A stretch of DNA of 64,000 bases, taken from the NCBI GenBank assembly GCA_021018815.1, contig JAITYX010000062.1, positions 3,067,501-3,131,500 of the forward strand. The letters run 5' to 3'. The translations under genes and the position numbers were made by a program. Source of the stretch: Talinum fruticosum (lineage: Eukaryota; Streptophyta; Magnoliopsida; Caryophyllales; Talinaceae). This document shows, piece after piece, positions 37,668 to 50,260 of this stretch. The stretch's first letter is position 1. Each line of letters starts with the position of its first letter. The notes beneath the pieces are model-generated. The model did not search any database. It had not been told where the DNA came from and saw nothing but the letters and a program-made list of their open reading frames with translations.

Positions 37668-40600
37668 TTAGACAAGTTCCCAATCTGATTCAGAAGAAAT
37701 GTCAGATTGCGAATCATGTACTCCTTCCTGAACTAATGAAGAGGGTAGCAAATTCCTTCCACTTTGTTCTCGGTGCCACATAGCTAGTTGATCCTTATCT
37801 CGCTGCCCTTTTGACCTTCTCCTTGTGAAGAACACATCGGAGATCTTCTTCTGCAAAATAAGGCCAAAAGAAAAAATAAGGGAAGTGGGGGAGTAGAAAT
37901 GTCAGCAACTTAGCATAGCATATAACACAGGGATATCTAATGATTTAATGGGCAGTCAACACAGATCATATATTCACATCTAGGATCCATCATAATGAAT
38001 ACCTACTCAATTTTCTTGGACGAGAAAGGCCACTTACATATGAAACCTCCATCTCCAGCACTGCACCACCCAACCCCCCTGCCCTTAAAAAAAATAAAAA
38101 ATAAAAAAGATTGGGGCTCCCAAGCTAGCTTGAAGTCCTAGATAATTGTTTGGTTTGGCTTGGAAAGAGAGAAGATCAATATATGCCATACCTTGTAAGA
38201 CTTTTGCTCATCTCGAACAGGTAATCTGAAATAACTTTCTTTTTATCCACCAAAACACAAGATTCCTCAAGGTTGACCTCTTCAAATTGTTCAATAAACA
38301 AAGTTCCATGATAATCAGCATCACCACCTCCAATTTTGCTAGCAGCCATGGGATATGATATTTCTGCACAATTTGGTTATTATCAGCATCAGGCAACATA
38401 CAGGAAAAGGCAAATGAAAATATGGACACAGAGCAAACCTGTTGAGTGAAGAATATGGGCTTCAAAAAATATGGATTTATGCTACACCTAAGGTTAGAAT
38501 TAATAATTTCTGCTAACCAATCCCCTCTGATTCAAGGATGAAAACTTGTTCTAAGGGGAGAACAAGAATCTATTCAGTTTCTGTTTTCTAGTTATTTAGT
38601 GGTAACAGAATAGACTCCTTGATCCTAAATTACTTTTCACTGTAGATGCAAAAATCCAAAACTTTGTTCTGTTAAAGCTAAACAACGAAGTATTCATCTC
38701 CATCATCATCTGCCACTTAAAAGCCTCTTGAATATCCTCTTTCCTCAGCACAGCAGTATAAAAGAAATGTACATGGGTACTTGATATCCACTTAAAAAGT
38801 TATGATTAAAAACGGTCACAAAGCTTTACATAACATGTTAATGCCATAAGAAATGGATTCGAGCTGAAAGGCGTATCTAGCACATCACTTCCTGCATACA
38901 GTATCTATGCATTAGGAGTTGGGACTTGGCACAGGTTTCCAACAGAGCTGACAGTCTCTAGAGCAAAGATATTACCAAATAGTTTCAGTAAAGCACAAAA
39001 CCCAGCATTCCTTTCCCTTTCCTCCAGTCATTATCAAGAGAATACTAAGCACTCAAACAGAAACAGGAAGCTAAGTCAGAAGATGGCTGTATCAATAAGA
39101 ATGAATTAGGGGGTGTCCATGTCCAACTCCTATGAGTATACAGAACTGTTAAAAATGTTGGATTTGGCAATCACCCTTCCACTGACCTGCCAAAACAGAT
39201 TTGTACCCAATTTAAATCACTTCGAATTCAGAACTGAAACCAATTCAGAAATGCAATATGAGAACATGAATCTGGCCCTAATGTGAATTGAATCAACCCA
39301 ATCAAACTTTGCCAAAACTGACAATTCAATAGCAATTGCATTTTTCATCACAAGCCTATTCGACAAACTTCAAAACCCAATAATTCATAAATGTCCCCTT
39401 AGATTGTTCTGGAGGAATTTGAAACCAATCCAGCCTTGTCACATTTCAAAAGCCTACCTTACATCCACTTGATTATTAGAAGGCAAACTAACAAATCTAC
39501 AACTCTAATTTTCTTCCAGGATACCAAATTCGAGATTTTGATCAAGCTATGACCAAACATAATATATTAGAACTATTGAACCACAATTTTGGAAAAAAAA
39601 TATAAAGTCAAAATTAGTTCAGAGAAAGTTTTAGTGATTTTAGGCCCTATTCCATTTAGCTATAACGAGCTGTGCAAGAAGTTATAAAAAGTTGTAAGAT
39701 TGTACACTAAAGCTAAATGGAATAGGGCTAGTTAAAGTCGTGATCACCACAGAAAACCCAATCCCATAATTATATTAACTACGTATATATTTGGTCATAT
39801 TAGGTTGTCTACTGTCATACAAATATCCCTAAGGAATCTAAATAAGTTCTTTGGCATGGAATAAATAATCCAAGTAACAATTAGAAGAAAGTTACCATCC
39901 GATAGGCCAGACATGCTCCAACAGGATGGCACTGTGGTCTTGCTGTTGCCGCCTTCAGCAGCACCAGGGCAGACACTATAGTTGCCCTCTGTCACCTCAT
40001 CAGATACACCAACTCCATCTTCTGCACTGTGGCTCATTCCAACTGAAGATGACTCAGAACCAACATCCCTGAGTCCACTTACAGATTCATCACTTCCATT
40101 GCGTTCATCACTAAAGGCGAATTCTTCACCAGAATCTTCCGTCATGGAGGCCTTCAGCCTTGGTGTTTCAGGAGGAGCTTTGTACTCATAATAATGTCTT
40201 TGTTGCATATCTTTTGCAGCAAAGCAATCTCGATTTGACAAATACAAATCAGCACATTGGCAGTCAATATTTCCAGCAACACACTGTTCTTTCATAGAAC
40301 ATGGCTTATTCACACTGCATATTGCAGGACAGCTCAACTCATGAGTTACAATATTATCATTATTGGCTGCATCATCAGAATTTTTCAGCATTTGCTCAGC
40401 TTCATTATTCAAAGACTTCTTAAATTTCACTTTTGGTACATTACAGAGTGCACCATCAGCATTATGCACTACAGTTATACGAGGGGTTTCTGCTTTAAGT
40501 GTATCCGAAGAAGATGGAGGGGTCTTTGCTTCAACCATATTTGCAGAAGATGGAGGTTGGAAATCATGCACAACATCTGAGTAGATTTTCTTAAAGGTTT

Positions 40601-41011
40601 CTCCAATAGTCTGCATCTGATCCTCAACATATTTAACTGTGTCCTGTTCAGAGAAATGAATATTTCAACATATAGAGAACTGAAAATACGTCCGAGTAGA
40701 TAGATGTGTATTAACCCCAGGGAAGAGCGGAGACACAGAGATTCAACATAACCTAGCATTTTAACCAAATGATTCATTATTCCATGCAGAGGACAAGAAA
40801 TTATTTTGCATCTGTATCTTCCCTTACACAGAAGCCAACATATGATGGCAGAAAACTATCACATGAAGACTTTGAGCACTCTCGAACAACAAAAGAAAAA
40901 ACACATAGAAAGAATGAGGGATACCGGATACATGGTTTCTTCCACTTCTGTGCATAATGATTCAATCTTTTGACACATATTACCTATCCAAGATAAGCCT
41001 TTCAGATCCAT
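37668..41011 (-). CDS. ATG8-interacting protein 3-like (predicted selective-autophagy adaptor)
   Basis: Four exons on the minus strand: 40925-41011, 39896-40643, 38192-38363 and 37668-37850, about 396 residues. The start MDLKGLSWIGNMCQKIE continues into VKYVEDQMQTIGETFKK. A long polar, Ser/Glu-rich disordered middle has segments such as PPETPRLKAS. The end is SSESDWELV. The acidic stretch before a terminal W-x-x-V fits an ATG8-interacting motif (LIR/AIM). The overall arrangement resembles the dicot-specific ATI3 proteins of Arabidopsis, as I recall them; that identity is inference. The last two exons do not join in frame as given. A one-base gain near 38212 (CAGAG in place of CGAG) would restore the frame into the KKISDVFF exon. 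Splice borders are GT-AG throughout. Intron 2 contains a small MITE at 39644. Confidence 0.75.
39644..39728. mobile_element. 85-bp MITE with perfect 18-bp inverted repeats
   Basis: GCCCTATTCCATTTAGCT at 39644-39661 is the exact reverse complement of 39711-39728. TAG occurs on both outer sides and may be a 3-bp target duplication. The interior has GTTATAAAAAGTTGTAAG, tying it to the foldback family at 18068. It lies in intron 2 of the ATI3-like gene, between exons ending at 39896 and starting at 38363. Confidence 0.75.
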
Positions 41012-42300
41012 ATTGGTCACAAGTGATCAGCCCAATCAACTTAGATTGCTTAGATTGCAGATTCCCTCGTGAGGCTTGGAACTGTTATACCTCAGCTGCA
41101 AATTAATAAAACTACAGTGATCATAACTCATATAACAACGCCAATCATACTTTAGAGCCGGAAGAAGTTGTTCAATAGAGATAAGTAAAGGGATGTTATA
41201 AAGAGGAGAACAATCAAGAGAGGGGAAAAGAGACATCAGTGAGGAAGAATGCCCAATTGATCCTCAATGTTAATATCACCAACAAAATACCAAAATATCC
41301 TCTAGATAACTAAAAGACACAAGAAATAGATCATTTAAACAATTCTGGAACACTGCAATGGGGGTATTACAGATGGATTACATATAAAACTCCACATGAA
41401 CTCATCATCAACAATATAAATTTTAAATTTTTTCCTCCTAAAGTAATATATGAATCATCAAGGATATAATACAAATAAAGCAAAAGCCAGGCAGTAGAAA
41501 AAATTGAACGCCAGGAACCACTAATTATTTTGGCCATAATCAATGGAAAACACCAGAAAAGCAATTAAAGAACAGGAATTAGAATAAAAGGCAATGGGGC
41601 ATAAGTTCAATCATGAATTTCGGAACGAGGAATCACAGTCGAGAAGAAAGAATGATAGTCATGACAAAAATACAAACAAAAAAATCAGTAAAAATTCGTA
41701 CATTGCGAATTTTCTAAGCTTATCATGGGCATGATAAAGACGCTAACTTTTTTTTAAATCCCAATAAAGTTGCTAACTTGTAATCAATTATCAATGATTG
41801 CACCTAAGAAACAATTCAGAGATTCCAAACAGGGTGTCGAGTAAATTCAAGAAAGTCCCAGAAAAATTCTTAACACCAAGACATGATCAACGACAGAAAG
41901 CCTTAAACCCAGAGTGAGAAAATTCCCCCAGATTATGATGAGGAGGGAAAAAGGTAAAGGGCAACTCACATGCTTCAAAAACTAAATGCCCAGATGCCCA
42001 AAAACTATAGGTGTAATCAATGATCACAATGAAACCAATTCAGCGTAGCCACAGAAGAGCAGAACCCAGAGAGGAAAATCGAACATCATAGAGAGAGAAG
42101 CGGCCGAGGAGAGAGATTAAATAAGGAATCAGTACATACATGCTTGAGCTTTAGAAAGGTCAGAGAGAGAAATTTGGAAAATAGCAACAATCAGAGAGTT
42201 AAAAACCGAGCGAATGACTAAGAAGAGATTGAGACCTGTGAGGGGACAAATTCTTTTGCTGAGTAGGATGAGATTTATAAGAAGTGTGGGCGATGAGAAA
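41012..42300 (-). promoter_or_regulatory. 5' leader with probable introns and core promoter of the ATI3-like gene
   Basis: Upstream of the start codon at 41011 there are pyrimidine-rich leader-like stretches on the minus strand (42060-42250, CTCTCTCTC-type) and candidate splice sites. This suggests a 5' UTR with one or more introns. TATAAATC on the minus strand at about 42268-42276 is a plausible TATA box. No protein gene is supported here. Confidence 0.35.
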
Positions 42301-43480
42301 TTAGTTTTTGAACTTTTTCAGGATTATTGTCTTCTTAGAAATTATTCTTAAAATTAATTATCTATTTAAGAGAAGAAAAAAATAAAATTTAATAATAAAC
42401 TCATCATAAGTACAAATAATAAAAATTATGTAGTCCTTAAAATTACAATTATATTATATATAAAAGACGTATTGATCTTATTAAGACTACAAGTACTATT
42501 TTAACAAGCGGAAAAAAAAAAGAGAGTAAAAATAGTATAAATAAGTGACTATGCTTGTGGTAAATTAATGACATGAAGAAGGATAATTTATCAAAGTAAA
42601 AGCATTGAATAATAATGTTCAAAATAGTCCTCTAATCACCAATTTATCTTCTTCTTCTTTTTTTTTTTTTTTTTTAATTTGCGAAGGGAATCACTAATGT
42701 AATTAATAGTACCAAAGTAGTACAATTAAAATCATCATTACTTGATAAGAGATGTAAAGCCCTAATATATTAGGTTGAAGTGATGACAAAACCGCTAGAT
42801 TTCTAGCCTCTAATCTCATGATAACCCTCTCTCAAATGCTATCTGATAAATTTAATATTATCTATTTTAATTTTTATAATTATAGTTATGATAATCATAT
42901 GGGGAAGAGAGAGTTCTTGGACAGAGTTTTGGATTTACTTTTCTATACAAACTTGCATCTTCTCTCCTGTCTAGAAAATAACGTAAAATTGTTTATATAT
43001 TTTTTTAATAAAACAATGTCTCAAGGACTACTCACACAAATGTAAATATAATTAAAAAGTAAAAATCAAGTATTGTACTCACACAAATGTGCCGAACAAT
43101 CATGACAAAAGATAAAGAAAATCAAATGGGGAACTTTTTAGAAAATAAATCTCGGATTAAGTCTTGCTAAAAAGAAAGAAAATCGAATTTTGAAAACTTT
43201 TCAGAAAACAAATATTGGATTAAGTCTTACTAAAAGTATTATAAATAGTATACTAATGACACAAGTGCTATTTTTTTTAATATTATAAACAAAAGTGACA
43301 TGTTCGAATAGATTATAGAGGTTAGCCCTTATAGTTCTATCTAGGCCTTAATGACATAACACCATTAAAAAACAATAATAATTTTATACCAACAAAGGGT
43401 TACTATTGTAAAAACCCTTGAGGAGTCAATGTTGATACCTTTATGCATTACCAAGCACCATTATGGAAGGCCAAACTAAT
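42301..43480. other. Intergenic DNA between the ATI3-like and NECAP-like genes
   Basis: AT-rich, with a T run at 42658-42675. A stretch around 43117-43172 with GGATTAAGTCTTGCTAAAA is repeated imperfectly at about 43180-43237, a tandem duplication of roughly 60 bp. No gene is visible. Confidence 0.45.
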
Positions 43481-43740
43481 ATCTCAAAGTTCTATAGAGA
43501 GTAATAGAGTATGGAAGGTCATTAAGACAAAAGGCAGAATGCTTTGTCACATCATTCTCATTCTCATTCTCAGCAAGGTATGTATCAAACAGGAGGATAT
43601 GTACCAAACAAGGTATGTGTCAAACTTTGTCTCTATGCAACAACTGAAGGGGAAAAGGGAAAAAGAAAAATAGCACCATGTACACCAGACCTTGATGAAG
43701 AAAATCCAACTTATACAGTTAAAATTTTGTACAAGACAAC

Positions 43741-46700
43741 TCAACCAGCTGCCTGAAAGTCCCCAAAGTCGTCATCCGGCACATCTTCTGAACTCTGATT
43801 CTCTTCAGGCTCGGGGTGCTCTTTCTTCGGGCCTTTCAGAACTTCTTTGACAGCATCACTTTTGGAACTCAAATTTGGTGATGTTGGGGTTCTAGGAGAG
43901 CCACCGGTTGGTGAGAGGGTTGCCGGAGGCGGCGGGGGTGGTTTGATAGAAAGCAATGGCTCTTTCAGTTTGTTGTCATCGCTTAAGGAAAGTTTATTCA
44001 CACCCTGCTCAATGGATTTCGGCTTAACATTCCCACCAGGTTTCTGTAGTTTAAAGCAGAGCAGAAAGGATTAGAACAAGCCTGGTTGAGGAAATATTGA
44101 AGTGATAAGTAAAGGAAGGGTGAAACTTAAAGCTTACATTCTTTAGTTGAAGAACAAGAGTCTCTCCATCCTTCAAACTGTAATCAACTGTTGATGAAGA
44201 ATTCTGGAATTGGTGCTCCATTTCTTCGGCAGTTTTTTCTTGTTGAGATACCTAACTCAAAGCAAAGTACAGATTAACATTGGTGATTCCTAAAAAAGCA
44301 ACTTATAACTTTGTACAACTAGATTTGGATTTAGATATTTTTGAGGTAAAGGTGACACCTCACTGTTATTTCATCAAGCAGAGAATGAGTCACACTATCA
44401 GCACAAAAATAGAAAATTTAACTAACCAAGGATCCACACACACACACACAGAGGGGCCCCACAAAAAAATTCCCCAACTTTCGTTGGCCTTGATTCCTAG
44501 GGCTCACTCCTTATCCTTGAGCTTCACTGAAGCCTATTGGAGGGAGGGAGGGCGGGGAATTTTGGATCTTAAAGTTAGTCAGGCTTGTGCTCAATGGATG
44601 ATGGAAGAGAGCCTGCCTTTTAACTGCGACATCGCAAGTTCGAGCCTACGGTCTCGCATTTCCTAGAGGCAAAACTAGAGATTTTATTACAACACTGCAC
44701 CACTTTAGGACTTCCTAGAATTTGATAGTACTGATGAGATTGTACTTGTGTACCATGTATAAATTTGAAGGATTTGTATATAGAATTTTTTTTTTTTGGG
44801 TAATGGTGTCTTTGTACCCTGGTGCAACTAACTTGCATTTTCCCCTGGCATTGCCCCTGTGGCGCAGCGTGGGGAAAGTTGTGGTGTAACAGGGTTAGTG
44901 TGCTGTTGCAAGGCCCGGTTCTTATCAATCTGGCGCCCAAAGAGTGGAATCAACATTCAGGAACAAAAACAAAAGAAGCTCTAAAAGCAGAGAAAAAGTC
45001 AAGAAGATACTTCATATGGTCATGAAGGGCGGCTTGGAAATCATAAGCTTCGGGTCTCTCTCGAAACCCTATCCCAATGAAAGCATGCCGAAGGCGTCCG
45101 CCTGAATGCAGTTCAAATTAGAATATAAATGGTACCTCAGAGATAAATCGATGAATAATCTATTTTCGTCCACAATAAATGAGCTTCCTAAGGTACTTTT
45201 GACATATCAACATATTAACTCTTTTCTTTTTTTCTTTTTCTTGCTTTTAATAATGGGCAAACCCATAGATATTCAAAATTGATTCCCAGTCAACTTACAT
45301 AAATCCTGATGGATGAGGATATGTTTACAATTTAAATTCAACCATAAAAGAGGGATCAACAATCACTCACCTATGTTCTCCTCTATTCGAAGTACAAAGT
45401 ATCTGCATTTAAAAAAATAAAAAATAAAAAATAAAGAAAGAAAAGGAGATAACTCCGTCGCTAAACAGCCTTTTGCAAGAGAGAATTTATATTAAGCGCT
45501 TACAAGCATGGCAAACTACATAATAACGTGGGATACAATTATACAAACATTCCAGACAGGTAAATAGCATACCTGCTACTATCAATTACTGGTTCCACAG
45601 GATGTGGCTCTCCTTTTCTCAAAAATGCTCTAGCATATAATTCACCTAAATAATTCATCCGGAGAAAGAAAAGAAAAATAAAACTTCAGTTAGAGAAACA
45701 AAATCATGGAACAATCTCTTTTTCTCTATGGTAAAAGTTGCCTAGCAATAAGTAGCAATGAAGAGACCATGTCACCTGTTGACTTATCCTCGAGTCTGAT
45801 TATGCATTCCTCGCCCTTGCTAATAACTTTCAGAACTCCCTCCCATGCCCATTTATTTACATCCCATTCATCAGCCCTACAGTAACAGCAAAAATTAATG
45901 CAACCCCATTAATCGATGAAAACAAGTCAGAATTAGGAGGAAAATTATTTTCCTTATCAACAAAAAAAAAAAAAGAAAAAGAATTCGGAGGAAAGTATCA
46001 GCATTGAACTTTTCACTGATTGATTGTCAGGTCACTGCCACTTTTGATTCAGATTCATTAAGCACACTCGTACCTTTTACTCATGAAAGAGAAGCAGGGA
46101 GACCATGAGAATGAACTGTATACTTTTGCAGAGAAGCCTTAATGGTTGAGAGGAGTCCACCAAATCCCTACCGACCCCACTCCCCCAAATTATACAAGAG
46201 AACAAAGACAAGGAAAAAAACTGAAAAAAGATAAAATTTTCTTCAGGTTATCTGCCAGCTTGAGCAGTCTCTTTCTATGAAAATTACTTGGGAATAACTC
46301 AAACAGCCATTTGTAATACAGTCCAATACTGTAAGTACATAAAGAGTTTAATCATCTAAATGTCAATCATGCAGAAAATCACATGCAAAAACCCCTTTGT
46401 GATATAGGATTCCCCACAAGAAGCGCTAGGTGGAATGTCAGTGATTTTGCTATTTCTAAGCAGGGCCAAATGTCAAATGTACTGAAATATACATGGAAAA
46501 TCCATCATTATTTGGGAATTCCTCAAAGAAGTGCTAGGTGGAATGTATAGTGGTTTTTACTCTTTGTTGAGCAGTGCCAAATAAGGTTTAAAGTTACGGG
46601 AGATTGGCTCTCAAAACTATCAGGGATATGTCATCAACTTCAATTGATACTAGAGACTCCAACGATGCAGAGTTGAAAGCAATTTGCCTGAATAAGTAGC

Positions 46701-49700
46701 AATAACCAGATGCTATCAAGCACACACGCATAGAAGTTTAACTTGTTGCAACATAAGGTATGGAGGCTTGAAATGACATTTTCTTTTAGGGGATTTGAAC
46801 ACAGAAACATAGTCAAATACCATTGCAGATGAATAGAACAAGCAAGAAGTATAGGATTAATGTCTTCGATGGGTATACCAGCCTGGTAATTTCGTGTCCA
46901 AACCTATTGCTCGGCCTTGGATAAGAGTGAGAAAAAGTCAAGCGAAGTTAAAACTCTGAGAATGAACTCCAGGATCAGAGCTTGAGGTTGTGGTTCTACA
47001 TACCAAAAGATCAATGGTATAGATCTTGCACTAGAGATCAATGGTCCTCTTCTTCCGTAAAGAAACTACTGCCAAGCAAACTAACATCTACGTATTCTCA
47101 TGATGTTTTGCGGTGATTCTTCTCTGTTTAGCTTGTTTAAATTTGAGATTCAATATGACCATGGTTAAAAGATAGTTTGAAGGACCTGGCTGTACTATCA
47201 TATAATCACCTTACAAGAGCCTATTAGCTAAGAAAAATCAATGTTTAAGCGTGTCTGCTTCAAGAATCAAGAAGAATTGGCATGGGCGACTTTTAATTTT
47301 ATGGCAGTTTGTCAAGAAGTGTATGAGGACAAGACACATTGCAAAGACTCGTGATTTGCAGGGCTAATCATTAGACTTAGTAGTTCTCCCTAACTTCTAT
47401 AACCAGCACCATGTACGTGGAGGGACATTATCTTAATGTAGAATTCCTCTTCATTCTTGCCTTCCCATAATATAGTTACGAAAAATAAAAACCAAGACAA
47501 CCATCAGATTTTAATGTGATAAGTCATGGTATTGGCTATTGACAATAACTTTAGTTTTTGAAAACTTAAGTCCACAAATTTGAGACAAAACCCTTATTAA
47601 AACTTCGATAATAATTAAAACATCGAATAATAATATAAACCTCTGTTGGTCACATGGAAAAGCTTGTTAAAATCAACAGTTAAGGTACGTTAATAAAAAA
47701 TGCAAGCAGGTAAATAATCAGAAGTCTGATCTATCATATTAACTGAGGCTCAATATTCCATCTGCAGTTAATACAAATGGGTTCACATCAAAAGATCAAA
47801 TATACTGATGTTCACAAATGAAACCACCCATCAGGGCAATCTATGATAGAAACAAGGCAGACGTGATGAATAGAGGTAATGCACTACTGGACGCCACTTA
47901 CCCAGAATAACAATAGATATTAGACAACTACCAGTTTCATAGTCAAGTATACTAGTGAGTCCAGCACAAGTGAGCAAAGATCACAAAGCAATATGGCAGT
48001 GGTTGTGGATAAATAAGATTACGTATGACTTCAACCTAGGTAGAAATTTTGTGAAAAAAAGGGCTACCCAGAGCCAATGTGCATTTGACATAGCGCAAAA
48101 AGAGGAGATGGCTTTACAAGTGGCAGACTTCCATGTAACCTTCAGTCTTCACTCAAGGAGGAAATCTACTTTCTTAATCCTAATTGCTTTCTCAGATTGA
48201 ATCAAGTGTAACATACTTACCTCCCACAGTTGCAATCACATCCAATGAGCGAGGAAGCAGATCTCATCACAATAGTCTTCTCCTATGGCTTCAAAGCCTA
48301 AGCCAATCTTGGTAGAGTTAGGCTTAGGCATTGCAGCCATAGGAGAAGACTTTGTCTTATCTTCAGCCATATTATTCAAGGTGAAAAAGTGAAAAAAAGG
48401 ATAAATAAAGCAGAGGTTCAGTTATACCAGTCTGAACCCAAGTACAACACCATAGAAATCAGACCAGCTTATAGAAGCCTAAGCAAATTAGATAACCTCG
48501 AATGACAAATATTGCATTGGCTTCAAAGACTACGGATAGCACTCTCAAGATTTCTTATCATTTTAAAAGACATCTGAATTTCCAAATATTTTTGAATTCC
48601 TCAAATCATCCATTTCAATGGTTGTTGCAATTGAACAACCAGGAACAAAAAGATTGATAATTAAATGGGGATGAACATGCTTTAGTAAAACAAAAATAGT
48701 GCAACTAGTGAGCCTAACCAAGCACTAGGAATCAAAATTCGGAAAATACATGTAAACTACCTGTATGAAGCTGCACTTTTCCTTGGGGGAATCTGCAAAA
48801 TCACATTTGCACAATAAGAATGCCTGAAAACTTTAAACTAAATCAAATAAGAGAATTATTTAAATTATTTTGTCCACTAAGGATTTGAACATTTTGGATG
48901 GGCAAATAAATGGATCACAAAATTAACAAATCAGTCATGAAATTGATATTGGTTGCATGAATGTGTCAACCAAGTAAATACGCTAAAATTCAGAAACATG
49001 GATTTGGATCCAAATCTCTACACTCAATGAATTATCAAGGATAGCAACCAACCTGGATATCCTCCCCTTCCCTCCCCCTACCCTAATTCACTGGTGATAG
49101 TTAACCACAAACCAGTAGACTTAATCCCTTATAATCATGAAATTTAGTTATGGTTGACATTCCACTACAGCATTCCACATTCCCTACATATTGGAAGCTC
49201 TGTACGACTCTACATCAAGGTTTCCTCTTGCACCTGTTTAATTAGCTCTATCTGTGCTTGATTACTTGTGGCTTTTATTAATGCCCCGTGCCACCTTCCC
49301 TGCAACGACACATGTGACCTCATCTTTTCATTGGCTAACTCACAATACCTTTATTTTCGTTTTGACACATAATCAAATTCTTTAGAATCCATTATCCCAA
49401 AAATTTGTGCTTTTATATGAAAAAGCCTCTCGACTAGTCAAAGGAAAGGTTGTGCACATCTGGACTTCCTTAGACCCAGCCTCACAGAGAGCCATATTGA
49501 ACTCGTAGGATGCTCACTATTAGCAGGTATAGCCAACAAACCCAAACACTCAAATAATCACATAAAAAGAAGTCGATGTTACATCAATTCTTCACTAAAT
49601 GTAAGTACTTGAAAGGAAAGTTGGACAAAGGTTCTATATTTCCACCACAGCTGCTATAGAAATTCAACAAGCAACAACATAAGCTAATTAATGCATTACT

Positions 49701-50260
49701 AAATCAACACAAACAAGTTTTATATCCTAAAATCTTCAGCAAACGTTGTTAAGAAAGCATCCACAATCATTTAACCCAGCTACCAACCCAGAATATATAA
49801 TCTGTAGAACCTCTTACACAGCTCATTTCCCCAAAACACCAACTTCGCAAACTAGAATATTGAACCTTGACATTCAAATTTCCAATCATCGCCACCCAAA
49901 TCAGCACAATCACAAAAATTTCGATTTCATCAAGCAGGCCTCAAAGAACATACATTATCCCAATTCTGCATTCTGCTTGTCTAACAATTTACATTTAAAA
50001 AGTCAGAAACAATATCGAAAGAATTCTAATTACATTCTACTAATTTCAGCTAAGAAATCCGGCAAATGGGTTCATGCCAGACCCGAGAATCTAAATCAGA
50101 AAAGATATCAAACGAAGTACAAAAGAGGGTTTTTCAGAGAGAGAATCACCATGTAAACATAGCATTCAGGGACTTGGAAGAGCACAAGCTCGATGGGCTC
50201 CATGTCTTCGCTGTCGTCGAAGCTTTGTTTATCATTTGATGGGTTTTCCCCATTCTCCAT
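43741..50260 (-). CDS. NECAP-like protein (adaptin ear-binding coat-associated)
   Basis: Eight exons on the minus strand: 50150-50260, 48761-48792, 45776-45876, 45573-45645, 45371-45402, 45011-45101, 44138-44251 and 43741-44043, about 285 residues. Residues 20-170 form a NECAP PHear domain: ELVLFQVPECYVYMIPPR, then WEGVLKVISKGEECIIRLED, ELYARAFL, YFVLRIEE, and HAFIGIGFRERPEAYDFQAA. The tail is polar and ends in DDDFGDFQAAG, a WxxF/DxF-like adaptor-binding end. Family members bind AP-2 and AP-1 ear domains and help form clathrin-coated vesicles at the cytosolic face. Exon 7 is one base short: an A run of six near 44235-44240 would need seven to continue from DHMKYL into TAEEMEH. This looks like a homopolymer error rather than gene death. 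The long intron 2 carries a hairpin at 48274. Confidence 0.85.
44445..44462. repeat. CA microsatellite in intron 6 of the NECAP-like gene
   Basis: A short run of CA units, about seven, lies within the intron between exons 7 and 6. Confidence 0.6.
48274..48351. ncRNA. Candidate microRNA-like hairpin in an intron (unproven)
   Basis: The 31-base arm at 48274-48304 (starting AGTCTTCTCCTATGGCT) is complementary to the 31-base arm at 48321-48351 (ending AGCCATAGGAGAAGACT) with only two mismatches. A 16-base loop separates them. It lies in intron 2 of the NECAP-like gene, on either strand. The geometry fits a short plant miRNA precursor, but it could equally be a tiny MITE or chance palindrome. I do not recognise a conserved family. 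Confidence 0.4.

Noticed and set aside
44575..44690. tRNA-like stretch with GCTCAATGG and AGTTCGAGCC resembling box A and box B
   Set aside because: No acceptor or anticodon stems can be formed, so it is not a tRNA gene. A SINE trace in the intron is possible, but no ends or A-tail were found.
49746..50156. 136-codon plus-strand frame
   Set aside because: It lies in intron 1 and the first-exon border of the minus-strand NECAP-like gene and has Asn/Gln/Lys composition typical of AT-rich introns.
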